21,098 nucleotides of DNA from positions 1 through 21,098 of the forward strand of contig JACPHL010000204.1 in NCBI GenBank assembly GCA_016188625.1, given 5' to 3'. Both the position numbers and the translations under genes were made by a program. Each line of letters begins with the position of its first letter. Within the stretch, counting starts at the first letter, position 1. Positions 6,231-14,917 of this stretch are shown here, piece after piece. The notes beneath the pieces were generated by a model. It saw only the letters and a list, made by a program, of their open reading frames with translations. It was not told where the DNA came from and searched no databases. This DNA comes from Candidatus Rokuibacteriota bacterium. GTDB taxonomy: Bacteria > Methylomirabilota > Methylomirabilia > Rokubacteriales > JACPHL01.

Positions 6231-7499
6231 ATGGCGAGCCCGATCGTCATAGTGCTCCTCGTCGTCATCGTGTTGACGGTCGGGGCGATCACCGGGTTCT
6301 TTGCGGTCACGGTCTTCCGGCGGATCAACGCCAGGCGCCGGTATCAGCGCCTGGATCGGGAGCGGAAGGTTTTTCGAGAGGCGGTGGCCAGGGTGCTGGC
6401 GGCGCCCGACCTCCGGCTGGACGAGATCAGGGTGTCGCCCCGAGAGAAGATCCGATGGCAGGCCCTGGAGGACGTGTTGCTGGATCTGATCCCCAAGGAG
6501 GAGTACCGGGAGAGGGTCAAGGAGATCTTCCGCCAGCTCGGGTACATCGCGTACTACGAGAACCGGCTCAGGAGGCGGAGCGTGATCGACCGGGCGGCGG
6601 CGATCGACCGGCTGGGGGGGATGCGGAGCGAGGCGTCCGTGGAGCACCTCATCCGCATGCTGGACAGCAAGAACTCGGAGCTGGTCTCCGGGGCGGTGAG
6701 GGCGATCACGCGGATACGCTCGATGGAAGGGTTGAGGGCCATCCTGGAGCGGCTGCCCGCCCTTCGGGCAACCCACCTGATCGCCCAGAAGCTGGTGGAG
6801 GCCTCGCTCGCGAAGCTCGGCCGGGACGGGGCCCCGGTGCTCCTGGAGCACGCCAGGGGGTCCGAGGACCCCGAGATGGTGGCCCTGGTCCTGGAGGTGA
6901 TCTCGAACTTCGAGTTCCCCGAGGCCCTGCCGTTCGTCATCGACCGGCTGCGCGACGGGAATCCCGAGGTCAGGGCCAAGGCGGCCAAGGCGTTCGGAAA
7001 GGTCGATCCCAGGCGGGCCGGCCCCCAGGCCGAGCTGTTGCTCCCCATGCTCGAGGACCCCGTCTGGTACGTCAGGCTCCAGGCCGCCAAGACCCTCGGC
7101 AGCATGAAGCACACCCCGGCCCGGGCCGGGGTGGGGCGGCTCTTGCTGGACGACAAGTGGCAGGTGCGGGGGACCGCCGCGACCGCCCTGGTGAGCATCG
7201 GCGAGGGGGTTATCGACATCTTCTGGCAGATCCTGAAGCAGAACGACCGCTACGCCAACGAGAGCATCTGCGAGGAGATCGGGAAGACCGAGCTCATCCG
7301 TCGCCTGATCGATAACCTCGCAGTCCCCGCCGCCGCGGACCACCAGAAGTCCCGGGAGGTCCTCGAGACCATGGTGTCGCTCCGGTTCACCGCCCAGCTC
7401 GAGGAGGCGATGGCCTCCGACCCCCGCCCGCATGTCCGGAGCGAGCTCGCGCGCATCCTCGAGGGCCCGCCGGCCGAGACGCCGTCCGAGAGGGCATGA
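6231..7499 (+). CDS. Membrane-anchored HEAT-repeat protein
   Basis: The 422-aa product has one N-terminal transmembrane segment (about residues 4-27) followed by a basic stretch and a long alpha-helical domain. Repeated two-helix units with HEAT-like features (for example DRLGGMRSEASVEHLIRML, then DRLRDGNPEVRAKAAKAFG, DPVWYVRLQAAKTLG) run from about residue 115 to 400. HEAT arrays are protein-interaction scaffolds, so this is likely a cytoplasmic scaffold held at the inner membrane. It is the first gene after the promoter at 6113 and its stop lies 4 bp before the glycosyltransferase start, so it probably assembles with or regulates that enzyme. ATG 6231 was chosen over the adjacent TTG 6228. 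No enzymatic motif was seen. Confidence 0.85.
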   Translation: MASPIVIVLLVVIVLTVGAITGFFAVTVFRRINARRRYQRLDRERKVFREAVARVLAAPDLRLDEIRVSPREKIRWQALEDVLLDLIPKEEYRERVKEIFRQLGYIAYYENRLRRRSVIDRAAAIDRLGGMRSEASVEHLIRMLDSKNSELVSGAVRAITRIRSMEGLRAILERLPALRATHLIAQKLVEASLAKLGRDGAPVLLEHARGSEDPEMVALVLEVISNFEFPEALPFVIDRLRDGNPEVRAKAAKAFGKVDPRRAGPQAELLLPMLEDPVWYVRLQAAKTLGSMKHTPARAGVGRLLLDDKWQVRGTAATALVSIGEGVIDIFWQILKQNDRYANESICEEIGKTELIRRLIDNLAVPAAADHQKSREVLETMVSLRFTAQLEEAMASDPRPHVRSELARILEGPPAETPSERA

Positions 7500-7503
7500 T
7501 TCG

Positions 7504-8925
7504 GTGAAGGCGTTCATCTCGACAGCGATCATCGGCTTCAACTATCTCGTGGCCTTCTACTACGGGATGATCAACTCGGTCTATACCGTCCTGCTCAGTC
7601 TCGCGCTCGTCGTCGTCCTCGCGCACATCCAGCGCATCCGATACTCGGCGGTCCGCGAGTTCCGGTTCTCGCCGGAGACCCCGCCGGTCTCCGTGCTGAT
7701 CCCGGCCTACAATGAGTCGGGCGTCATCGTGCAGGCCGTCACCGGCGCCCTGCAGCTCGACTACCCCTCCTTCGAGCTGATCGTGATCAACGACGGCTCC
7801 CGGGACGACACCCTCGAGAAGCTCATCGACACCTTCGGGCTGAAGCGGATCGACCTGGCCTACCGGAGCCTCCTCAAGACCAAGCCGGTCAGGGGGTTCT
7901 ACTACAGCCCCGAGCGGCCCAACCTCCTGGTCATCGACAAGGAGAACGGGGGCAAGGCCGACGCCTTGAACTGCGGCATCAACGCCGCCAAGAGCCCCTA
8001 CTTCGCCTCGGTGGACGCGGATTCGGTCCTCGAGCGCGACGCCCTCATCCGCCTGATGGCGCCCATCTCGCAGAGCACGCTCCCCGTCGTCGCGTGCGGC
8101 GGGGTCGTCCGCGTCCTGAACGGCACCGTGGTCAAGGACGGGATCGTCCAGGAGATCGCCCTGCCCCGGGACACCCTCAGCATGTTCCAGATCGTGGAGT
8201 ATCTCCGGGCGTTCCTCTTCGGCCGGGTCGGTTGGGACGCGGTCAACGGGCTCCTCATCGTCTCGGGCACGTTCTCGCTGTTCAGCAAGGCCGCCGTGAT
8301 GGCCGTGGGGGGGTACGATACCCGGAACGTGACCGAGGACATGGAGCTGATCGTCAGGCTCCAGCGGCACTACCTGACCCGGCGGGAACGCTACATCATC
8401 CGGTTCATCTCGGACCCGATCTGCTGGTCCGAGGCGCCCGAGAGCCTGAAGATGCTGGCCCGGCAGCGCCGCCGGTGGCACCTGGGCCTCATCCAGAGCA
8501 TCATGAAGCACCGGGTGATGCTCTTCAACCCCGCCTTCGGACGGATGGGGCTGTTCGTGGCCCCCTACTACCTCTTGTTCGAGGTCTTCGGCCCCGTGAT
8601 CGAGGTCTTCGGTTACGCCGCCGTCCTGCTCGCCCTGGGCCTCAGCCTGCTGAGCTTCGAGTTCTTCGCCCTGTACGTCCTGCTGGCCATCTTCTACGGG
8701 GTGTTCCTCTCGATCATCGGCGTGTTCCTGGAGGAGATCACCTATCGCCGCTACCCGACGTGGGAGCACCTGTTCCGGCTCCTGACCTACGCCCTCATCG
8801 AGAACTTCGGCTACCGGCAGCTCAACTCCCTCTGGCGCTTCGAGGCGACGTTCCTGTATATTTTCGGGCGGCGGCGCTGGGAGGTCGTCGAGGGGAAGGG
8901 TCGCTATCTCTCGCGACCCCGGTGA
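7504..8925 (+). CDS. Processive family 2 glycosyltransferase (PgaC/cellulose-synthase-like)
   Basis: This 473-aa inner-membrane enzyme should polymerise a nucleotide sugar and extrude the chain. An N-terminal hydrophobic region (about residues 4-40) precedes the GT-A domain. All four hallmarks are present: Asp97 (NDGS), Asp171-x-Asp173 (DAD), the catalytic base Asp279 in TED, and Q321-RRR-W325, the QxxRW motif of processive beta-synthases. Further hydrophobic segments follow (about residues 350-420). The order and the ENGGKADALN segment resemble poly-N-acetylglucosamine synthase PgaC/IcaA and hyaluronan synthase more than BcsA. No C-terminal PilZ domain is present. The deacetylase and barrel protein downstream favour an amino-sugar polymer, but the donor sugar cannot be proved. 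The GTG start is 4 bp after the HEAT gene. Confidence 0.92.
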   Translation: MKAFISTAIIGFNYLVAFYYGMINSVYTVLLSLALVVVLAHIQRIRYSAVREFRFSPETPPVSVLIPAYNESGVIVQAVTGALQLDYPSFELIVINDGSRDDTLEKLIDTFGLKRIDLAYRSLLKTKPVRGFYYSPERPNLLVIDKENGGKADALNCGINAAKSPYFASVDADSVLERDALIRLMAPISQSTLPVVACGGVVRVLNGTVVKDGIVQEIALPRDTLSMFQIVEYLRAFLFGRVGWDAVNGLLIVSGTFSLFSKAAVMAVGGYDTRNVTEDMELIVRLQRHYLTRRERYIIRFISDPICWSEAPESLKMLARQRRRWHLGLIQSIMKHRVMLFNPAFGRMGLFVAPYYLLFEVFGPVIEVFGYAAVLLALGLSLLSFEFFALYVLLAIFYGVFLSIIGVFLEEITYRRYPTWEHLFRLLTYALIENFGYRQLNSLWRFEATFLYIFGRRRWEVVEGKGRYLSRPR

Positions 8926-8958
8926 CCCGCCCGTGACACCCCGTCGTGAGGGGAGAGG

Positions 8959-11805
8959 ATGCGCCACTTCGGGTTGATCAGGGCCGATTTTCTGGTCGCC
9001 CTGGCGTTGACCGTGGGGGTCGTGGCGGGGCTCTCCTACGGGCTGTACCTCCTGGTCTCCGGACGCGGAACGGTGGCCTACGACGCTGCGCTGGAGGCGT
9101 ACAACCGCGGCGACCACCGCGAGGCCCTCCGACTCCTCGAGGCGGCCTCCACCGACCGCCCCGACTCGGTCGGCGTCGTGACGCTGCTCGGCTGGAGCTA
9201 CTATCGGAGCGGGGAATACGGGCTGGCGGAGCAGTCGTTCCGCCGGGCGACCGCGCTGGAGCCCAAGCTGGAGGAGGCCAGGCTGGGTCTGGCCTACGCG
9301 AGCCTCGCCAACGACCGCCCCACGGTCGCCCTGCCCTTGCTGGAGGAGCTGATCCCCAAGAGGCCGGAGGACGCCGAGCTCCACCTGGCCCGCGCCGAGG
9401 CGCGGTTCAAGCAGGGCGAGAACTTCGCCGCCGCCGCGGCGTACCGCGACCTGATCCAGCGCGGTCTCGGGGCCGCGACCGCCCGGGAGCGCCTCCTCGC
9501 CCTCTACGGGTACCCACCGTATGCGAGTCTCGACGATCTCCCGCGGGAGTTGCCGCCCATGAGCCGGTCCCCCTCCCTGGTCTTCGACTTCCGCACCCGC
9601 GGGAATTACTTCGAGGTCCGCGACGGCGCCGGCTGGAGGCGGACGTACCTGAAGGGGGTGAACATCGGTCCGGCGCGCCCCGGCGAATTCCCCTCCACGC
9701 CTCCCCTCGACGTCGCGACCTATCGCGAGTGGCTCGATCAGATCGGCCGCATGAACGCCAACGTCGTCCGCGCCTACACCATCCTGCCGCCGGCCTTCTA
9801 CCGGGCCCTCAGGATCCACAACGAGGGCTCCCCCCGCAAGCTGTGGCTGGTCCAGGAGGTCTGGCTCACGGAGCGGGAGGACCACGAGGACTGCGACCTC
9901 TACGACGCGGCGACCGTGGAGGAGTTCCAGCGGGAGATCCGCCACGTGATCGACCTCCTCCACGGCCACGCCGACATCCCGTACCGGCGCGGTCACGCCG
10001 CCGGTATCTACACGGTCGACGTCTCCCCCTACGTGATCGCCCTGGCGCTGGGGCGCGAGGTCGATCCCTACGTCGCCCTCTGCACCAACAAGGCCAATCC
10101 CGCGAAGACCGGCCACCGGGGACGCTTCGTGAGCCTCGCGGGCGGCAACGCCACGGAGACCTGGTTCGCGGAGATGGCCGACCTCGCGATCCAGTACGAG
10201 CTCGAGCGGTACCACGCCCAGCGCCCGCTGACCGTCGTCAACTGGCCGCCCCTGGATCCCATACCCCACGTCACGGAGGCCAACTACGCCGAAGAGGTGA
10301 AGATCCGGCGGGCCCGCGGGGAGGAGGTGGACGAGGTGCTGACCCGCCCGCCGAACGACGCCGACGCGGTGGCGCTCCACATCGGGAAGTTCACGGTGAC
10401 CCCGGAGTTCCGCGCCGGGCTCTTCGCCACGTACCACGTCTACTCCTACTGGCCGGACTTCATGCTCTACGATCCCGCCTATCCGCTGACCCGGGACGAG
10501 GAGGGCACCAACCGCTACCTCGGGTACCTCCTGAACCTGAAGCGGCACTACCCCGACATGCCGGTGTTGATCGCCGAGTACGGGGTGCCGGCCAGCTGGG
10601 GGGTCGCCCACATCCATCCCGAGGGGTGGAGCAACGGCGGCTTCTCGGAGAAAGGCCAGGCCGAGCTGCTGGTCCGGATGACCCGGAACATCCGGGGCGC
10701 GGGGATGGCGGGGGGGATCGTGTTCGCCTGGCAGGACGAGTGGTGGAAGCGGGTGTCGGACGACTTCACCCGCCCCTTCATGCGGCCGGCCTGGCGCAAG
10801 CCCCTCTGGCTCAACCAGCTCGACCCCGAGGAGCACTTCGGGCTGTTGGGCTACCGCCCCCCCGCGCCGGTCCCCCTGCTCCGCGGGGACCCCGACGACT
10901 GGAGAAAGGCGACGCGGCTGATCGCGACACCCTCGAAGCGGCCCGCGGCCGGGGCCCTGAAGGCCGTGTCCGCGTTCTCGGATGCCGCCTTCCTCTACCT
11001 CCGGCTGGACATCGAGAAGGGCGACGGCGCCGAGCGGCTCTTCGACTGGACCCGGGTCCAGTACTGGATCGCGCTGAACGCGCTCCCCGGCGAGGCGGGA
11101 TCGCGGGCGCTGCCCGAGGTCGATCTCACCCTCGGGACGGGCGCCACCTTCCTGCTGCAGCTCGCCGGCCCCGACTCGGGGCGTCTCCACATCGCCAAGA
11201 ACTACAACCCCCAAGTGTGGCGCGCCAAGAACGGCGTGCCGGGAGGGTGGCGGTTGTGGCGCTGGGCCGGGCTCCGGGCGGCGCTGGAGGACGCCGCGCC
11301 GTTCGGGGAGCTGATCATCGAGCCGAACCCGCCGCGCTACGGCCGGGACGGCAGCGTGTTCCCCCCCCTGTTCATGAGCCGGAGCGGGCTCGAGCACGGG
11401 ACGGCCGATCCGGCCTCGGACGACTCCTCCAGCCGCTCGGCCTGGCGCGCCGATGAGGCCAGGGGCATGATCGAGGTGCGGATCCCCTGGGGTCTGCTCT
11501 ACGTCATGGATCCGTCGAGCCGCCTGGTCCTCGGGGGGACCGACGACGACGCCAGTCCCGTGGCCCGCGAGAGCCCGGGGATGGCCGTGGTCGCGCTCGC
11601 GGTCAGGGTGTCCGTGGACGAGAAGGGCGTGCGCCGGGCGCTGCTGGACGCCTTGCCCGCCCCCAGCCGGGGGCGGATCAGCGCGGACCGGGTGCCGGTG
11701 TACGCCTGGCCGAGGTGGGACCGCGTCCACTACGAGCCGTATCTCAAGCCGAGTTACTTCGCCCTGCAGAAGGCCTTCGGCGGGCTGGAGGCCCCGGCCG
11801 AGTGA
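8959..11805 (+). CDS. Membrane-anchored TPR / TIM-barrel glycoside-hydrolase-like protein
   Basis: The 948-aa product begins with a transmembrane anchor (about residues 11-35). Tetratricopeptide repeats (about 40-175) follow, then a TIM-barrel domain of the GH2/GH5 clan (about 205-640) opening with KGVNIGPARPGEFPS and NANVVRAYT. Candidate catalytic acids are Glu367 (LGREVDP) and Glu540 (LIAEYGVP), followed by the aromatic loop FAWQDEWW. The C-terminal 300 residues form beta-rich sequence (VSAFSDAAFLYLRLDI) like DOMON/CBM9-type domains. It is probably periplasmic and acts on, trims or guides the polymer made by the glycosyltransferase. In PgaB a deacetylase and a hydrolase domain are fused; here they are separate genes. 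Substrate and activity are unproven. The ATG has a GGGGAGAGG ribosome-binding site. Confidence 0.82.
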   Translation: MRHFGLIRADFLVALALTVGVVAGLSYGLYLLVSGRGTVAYDAALEAYNRGDHREALRLLEAASTDRPDSVGVVTLLGWSYYRSGEYGLAEQSFRRATALEPKLEEARLGLAYASLANDRPTVALPLLEELIPKRPEDAELHLARAEARFKQGENFAAAAAYRDLIQRGLGAATARERLLALYGYPPYASLDDLPRELPPMSRSPSLVFDFRTRGNYFEVRDGAGWRRTYLKGVNIGPARPGEFPSTPPLDVATYREWLDQIGRMNANVVRAYTILPPAFYRALRIHNEGSPRKLWLVQEVWLTEREDHEDCDLYDAATVEEFQREIRHVIDLLHGHADIPYRRGHAAGIYTVDVSPYVIALALGREVDPYVALCTNKANPAKTGHRGRFVSLAGGNATETWFAEMADLAIQYELERYHAQRPLTVVNWPPLDPIPHVTEANYAEEVKIRRARGEEVDEVLTRPPNDADAVALHIGKFTVTPEFRAGLFATYHVYSYWPDFMLYDPAYPLTRDEEGTNRYLGYLLNLKRHYPDMPVLIAEYGVPASWGVAHIHPEGWSNGGFSEKGQAELLVRMTRNIRGAGMAGGIVFAWQDEWWKRVSDDFTRPFMRPAWRKPLWLNQLDPEEHFGLLGYRPPAPVPLLRGDPDDWRKATRLIATPSKRPAAGALKAVSAFSDAAFLYLRLDIEKGDGAERLFDWTRVQYWIALNALPGEAGSRALPEVDLTLGTGATFLLQLAGPDSGRLHIAKNYNPQVWRAKNGVPGGWRLWRWAGLRAALEDAAPFGELIIEPNPPRYGRDGSVFPPLFMSRSGLEHGTADPASDDSSSRSAWRADEARGMIEVRIPWGLLYVMDPSSRLVLGGTDDDASPVARESPGMAVVALAVRVSVDEKGVRRALLDALPAPSRGRISADRVPVYAWPRWDRVHYEPYLKPSYFALQKAFGGLEAPAE

Positions 11806-11823
11806 CCGGGCTCGAGGGGGCCG

Positions 11824-11903
11824 AAAAAAAGGCGGCGAAGGCCTCGACAGGTGGGTTACCCTCTTCACGACGGTGGGTCGAGTTGGGCACCCCGGGACGG
11901 GAG
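11824..11903 (+). promoter_or_regulatory. Structured leader and ribosome-binding site ahead of the barrel gene
   Basis: The 104-nt gap holds an A7 run (11824-11830, unusual here) and an inverted repeat CTCGAC (11843-11848) with GTCGAG (11877-11882). It also contains a small GGG-TTA-CCC stem inside that repeat, and a good ribosome-binding site GGGAGG (11898-11903) that supports ATG 11910. It may adjust expression of the barrel protein relative to the genes before it. It matches no riboswitch consensus I know. Confidence 0.3.
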
Positions 11904-11909
11904 GCTACC

Positions 11910-13559
11910 ATGCTAATGCCGTTGCGACTTACAGGACGCCATCATTGCCCCCCACCTTGTGCCGTGCCTCGTGCCTCAGCGACACGTCCGAGACAGCTCG
12001 CGAGAGTTGGAACGGCCCTGGCGATACTGGTCGGCGTCCTGATGCTGTTCGCGGGGATCGGGGCGGCCGCGGCGGACGAGCGCGTCGAGCAGCTCAAGAA
12101 GGCGATCGAGGCGACGACCGACGTCAAGGAGCAGGCCCGCCTCCACCGGCAGCTCGGCGAGCACTACACCTTTCAGAACCAGCTCGAGGAGGCGGCGGAG
12201 CAGTACCTGAAGGCCCTCTCCCTGGCCCGGGACGCCTTCTCGCCCGAGGAGCGGAAGACCATGGCCGTGCACCTCTCGTGGGCGGGGCGTCGGCAGGAGG
12301 CCGTGGCGGAGCTCCGGGGCGTGGTGGCCGAGGAGCCGGGGAACCTGGACGCGCGGATCCATCTCGCCCGGATCCTGTCGTGGATGGGTGAGCAGAGCGC
12401 GGCGGTGGAGGAGGCGGACCGCGCCCTGCGGGAGTCGCCGGGGAATCGGGACGCGCTGCTGGTCAAGGCGAACGCCCTCCGGTGGAAGGGAGACGCGGCG
12501 GCCGCCATCCCCGTCTACCGCAGGCTGCTCGAGGAGAAGGACGATTTCGACGCGCGGCTCGGGCTGGGCCACGCCCTGCTCGTCGTCGGAGACATCAAGG
12601 GCGCGCGGGAGGCGAGCCGGGGGTTGGCGGCCGAGGCCCCCCAGCAGGAGAAGGATCTGGAGGCCTACCGGCAGGCGGAGAGGGCGGCCACCCGCCCCAG
12701 CATCGACCTGCGCTACAACTACTATGACGATTCGGACGACAACATCGCGAACAGCTATACGCTGCTCTACGGCTTCCTGGTCCAGAACTGGAGGCTGACG
12801 CTGAGGTACGGGCATACCGATGCCAAGGACCCGAGACGGGATGTCCGGGCCGACCATCTCAGCGCCTCGGCGTCGGTCCCCCTGACTGCGCGGCTCCGCG
12901 TGCGCGGCGGCGCCGGGGTCACCCGGCTCGAGAACGGCGACGCCTCCAACGTCCCGACAGGCCACGTCGGCGGCGAGGCGAGCCTCTGGCGGGGGACCGT
13001 CGGGGCAGGGGTCTCGCGCGAGGCCCTCACCGACATCGCCCAGCTCATCGACAACAAGATCAAGGTCAACGATGCCGAGCTGGTCGTCTCGCAGCAGCTG
13101 GCGGCCCGCGTGTCGTTCTACGGCGAGTACCACTACCGCGACTACTCGAACACCAACTTCTCCCACGATCTCCTGCTGAGCCCGAGCTATGTCATCTACG
13201 CGGGGAACCCCCATATCAGCGTCAGTTACCGGTTCAGGTACCGGGATTTCGATCGGCAGACCCGCGGCGGCTACTTCGATCCGCAAGGGTATGTCGCGCA
13301 CCAGGGGACCGGCTCGGTGTCGTTCGAGCTGGGGCGGCTGTACGGAACCGGTTTCGTGTTCGGGGGGTACGAGTCGTTCCGAGACCCGGAGCAGGAGGAG
13401 GGCGACTTCCTCGGGGGAGGCGGGACCCTCGGGTTCCGGCCGACCTCGAACCTCTCCCTCGAGATCGACGGGATCACCAGCTCCGCCGCGGGCCCCGCCG
13501 CGGGGGGGCCCGGCTTCCGGTTCTTCTCGGTCGGTGCCCGACTCCTCTATCGGTTCTAG
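11910..13559 (+). CDS. TPR plus outer-membrane beta-barrel export protein (YaiO/PgaA-like)
   Basis: The 549-aa product has a long basic N region and a hydrophobic core ending GIGAAAADE, a signal peptide cleaved near residue 55. Tetratricopeptide repeats follow (about 60-255), then a predicted beta-barrel (about 265-549) of alternating polar and aromatic strands. It ends in ARLLYRF; a terminal Phe is the usual insertion signal of outer-membrane proteins. This is the layout of PgaA, and the barrel resembles the YaiO family, which in E. coli lies next to a GT2 enzyme (YaiP) and a deacetylase-like protein (YaiS). It is likely the export pore for the polymer. ATG 11910 has the better ribosome-binding site; GTG 11964 would give a more ordinary signal peptide. 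Confidence 0.85.
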   Translation: MLMPLRLTGRHHCPPPCAVPRASATRPRQLARVGTALAILVGVLMLFAGIGAAAADERVEQLKKAIEATTDVKEQARLHRQLGEHYTFQNQLEEAAEQYLKALSLARDAFSPEERKTMAVHLSWAGRRQEAVAELRGVVAEEPGNLDARIHLARILSWMGEQSAAVEEADRALRESPGNRDALLVKANALRWKGDAAAAIPVYRRLLEEKDDFDARLGLGHALLVVGDIKGAREASRGLAAEAPQQEKDLEAYRQAERAATRPSIDLRYNYYDDSDDNIANSYTLLYGFLVQNWRLTLRYGHTDAKDPRRDVRADHLSASASVPLTARLRVRGGAGVTRLENGDASNVPTGHVGGEASLWRGTVGAGVSREALTDIAQLIDNKIKVNDAELVVSQQLAARVSFYGEYHYRDYSNTNFSHDLLLSPSYVIYAGNPHISVSYRFRYRDFDRQTRGGYFDPQGYVAHQGTGSVSFELGRLYGTGFVFGGYESFRDPEQEEGDFLGGGGTLGFRPTSNLSLEIDGITSSAAGPAAGGPGFRFFSVGARLLYRF

Positions 13560-13613
13560 CCCCGCGGCGGTGGCGCCCCCCGGGTCCGGCCGTCGCGGGC
13601 AAGGCCCGATCCC

Positions 13614-14846
13614 GTGAGCGCCCGCTGGCGATTACGGCGGCGCCGGGCCCGCGAGCGATCACGGCGGCGCCGAGCCCTCGGCCTCGCCGTCCTCGCGCTC
13701 GCCCTCGTCGCCCTGGGCGTCCTGGCGTACCTCTACCTCACCCGCAAGACCTGGTGGGAGATCGCCCTGGAACCGGCCCCGGCCAGCTGTCGCTGCGTGG
13801 CCTTCCGGCTAGACGACATCCAGGACTTCTTCACCCGGGAGGCCCAGGTCGATCTGATCAAGATCTTCCTGGAGGAGGGCGTCCCGCTGACCATGGCCGT
13901 GATCGGCGGGAGCCTCCACGACGACCGCGAGCTGATCGAGTTCCTCCAGCCGGCGGCCTCGGCGGGCATCGAGGCGGCCAACCACGGCTGGGTCCACTCC
14001 GACCACACCGCCCTCACCGGCCGGGAGCAGCGCGACTCCATCGTCCGAACCAACGACCGGATCCGGGCGCTCTTCGGGGTCGAGGCCAGGACCTTCGTGC
14101 CGCCGGAGAACCCGTTCAACGACCAGACGCTCTCCATCATGAAGGAGTTCGGCCTCACCCACCTGAGCGGCTCGGTCTTCCTCAAGGCCGATCAGCCTCC
14201 CTTCCCATTGAAGAACGGCGACATGATCTTCCACTTCCCGCAGACGGCCTTCGTGAGCGATGTGGACACGCCCACCGGGGTCTGGCGGTTGGTGCCGCCG
14301 GAGCAGATCCTCGAGATGATCAGGGATTCCGTGGGGCAACACGGGTTCGCCGTGGTCGTCACGCACCCGATCGCGTACTACGACCGGACCGAGGCGGGGT
14401 ACGTCTACCACCGGGCCCTCCTCGAGCCGCTCCGCGAGCTGCTGCGCGAGGTCAAGCGGGGTTTCAAGGTCGTCAGGATCGATGAGATCGACCGGCAGGG
14501 GTGGATCCCGAAGGACGTCCCGCGGACGCTCCGGCTCCGCGAGCACGCGGTCTCCTGGAGGGGGGGCGCGACCAGGCTCGCGACCGGCGCCGAGGTCGCG
14601 ATCGAGGTGCGCGGGGAGCGGCTCGTGCTCGAACGGCGGGGTGGGGCTTGGCCGGCGCCGTTCGTCCTGCTGCTCCCCGAGGCCATCACGCCGGGGGCGC
14701 CCACGATCCTCGCCGCGGGGGAGAGCCTGCCCACCCTCCGGTGGTTCAACCCGGAGGCCGCCACCTGGATCGTCTACGCCGACCCGCCCCCCTGGGCCCG
14801 CTCGCTCCAGGTCATGCCCCAGGGCGGCCCGGCCCCGGGAAGATGA
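13614..14846 (+). CDS. Membrane-anchored polysaccharide deacetylase (NodB/CE4 fold)
   Basis: The 410-aa product has a very basic N terminus (RRRRARERSRRRR), one transmembrane segment (about residues 22-42) and a periplasmic NodB-type domain. Motif 1 is FRLDDIQD with Asp67 and Asp68. Motif 2 is His124-x-x-x-His128 in NHGWVHSDH. Motif 3 is probably FVPPENPFND and a late histidine lies in VVTHPIAYY. Such metal-dependent enzymes remove acetyl groups from N-acetyl sugars. Position after the glycosyltransferase and barrel genes suggests it partially deacetylates the exported polymer, as PgaB and IcaB do. About 110 C-terminal residues form a beta-rich domain of unknown role. GTG start, 54 bp after the barrel gene. 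The RLDDIQD variant differs from the usual TFDDG, so substrate preference may differ. Confidence 0.85.
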   Translation: MSARWRLRRRRARERSRRRRALGLAVLALALVALGVLAYLYLTRKTWWEIALEPAPASCRCVAFRLDDIQDFFTREAQVDLIKIFLEEGVPLTMAVIGGSLHDDRELIEFLQPAASAGIEAANHGWVHSDHTALTGREQRDSIVRTNDRIRALFGVEARTFVPPENPFNDQTLSIMKEFGLTHLSGSVFLKADQPPFPLKNGDMIFHFPQTAFVSDVDTPTGVWRLVPPEQILEMIRDSVGQHGFAVVVTHPIAYYDRTEAGYVYHRALLEPLRELLREVKRGFKVVRIDEIDRQGWIPKDVPRTLRLREHAVSWRGGATRLATGAEVAIEVRGERLVLERRGGAWPAPFVLLLPEAITPGAPTILAAGESLPTLRWFNPEAATWIVYADPPPWARSLQVMPQGGPAPGR

Positions 14847-14917
14847 GGGACGGTCCGCGGAAGTCGCCGGTTGGTGTCGGGGGGAGGGTCCAGCCGGGTG
14901 TCCGGCCGGGGGGCAGG

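Noticed and set aside
4571-7541. Overlapping long minus-strand frames opposite the FAD oxidoreductase, the spacer and the HEAT gene
   Set aside because: They run through a promoter and terminator region, have biased composition and no domains. The plus-strand genes explain the region.
7387-11868. A 1493-codon open frame on the minus strand opposite the glycosyltransferase and hydrolase genes
   Set aside because: It lies antisense to genes with clear family motifs, its translation is low-complexity (Gly, Arg, Glu, Pro, Val) and it has no recognisable domain. Long antisense frames are expected at this GC content.
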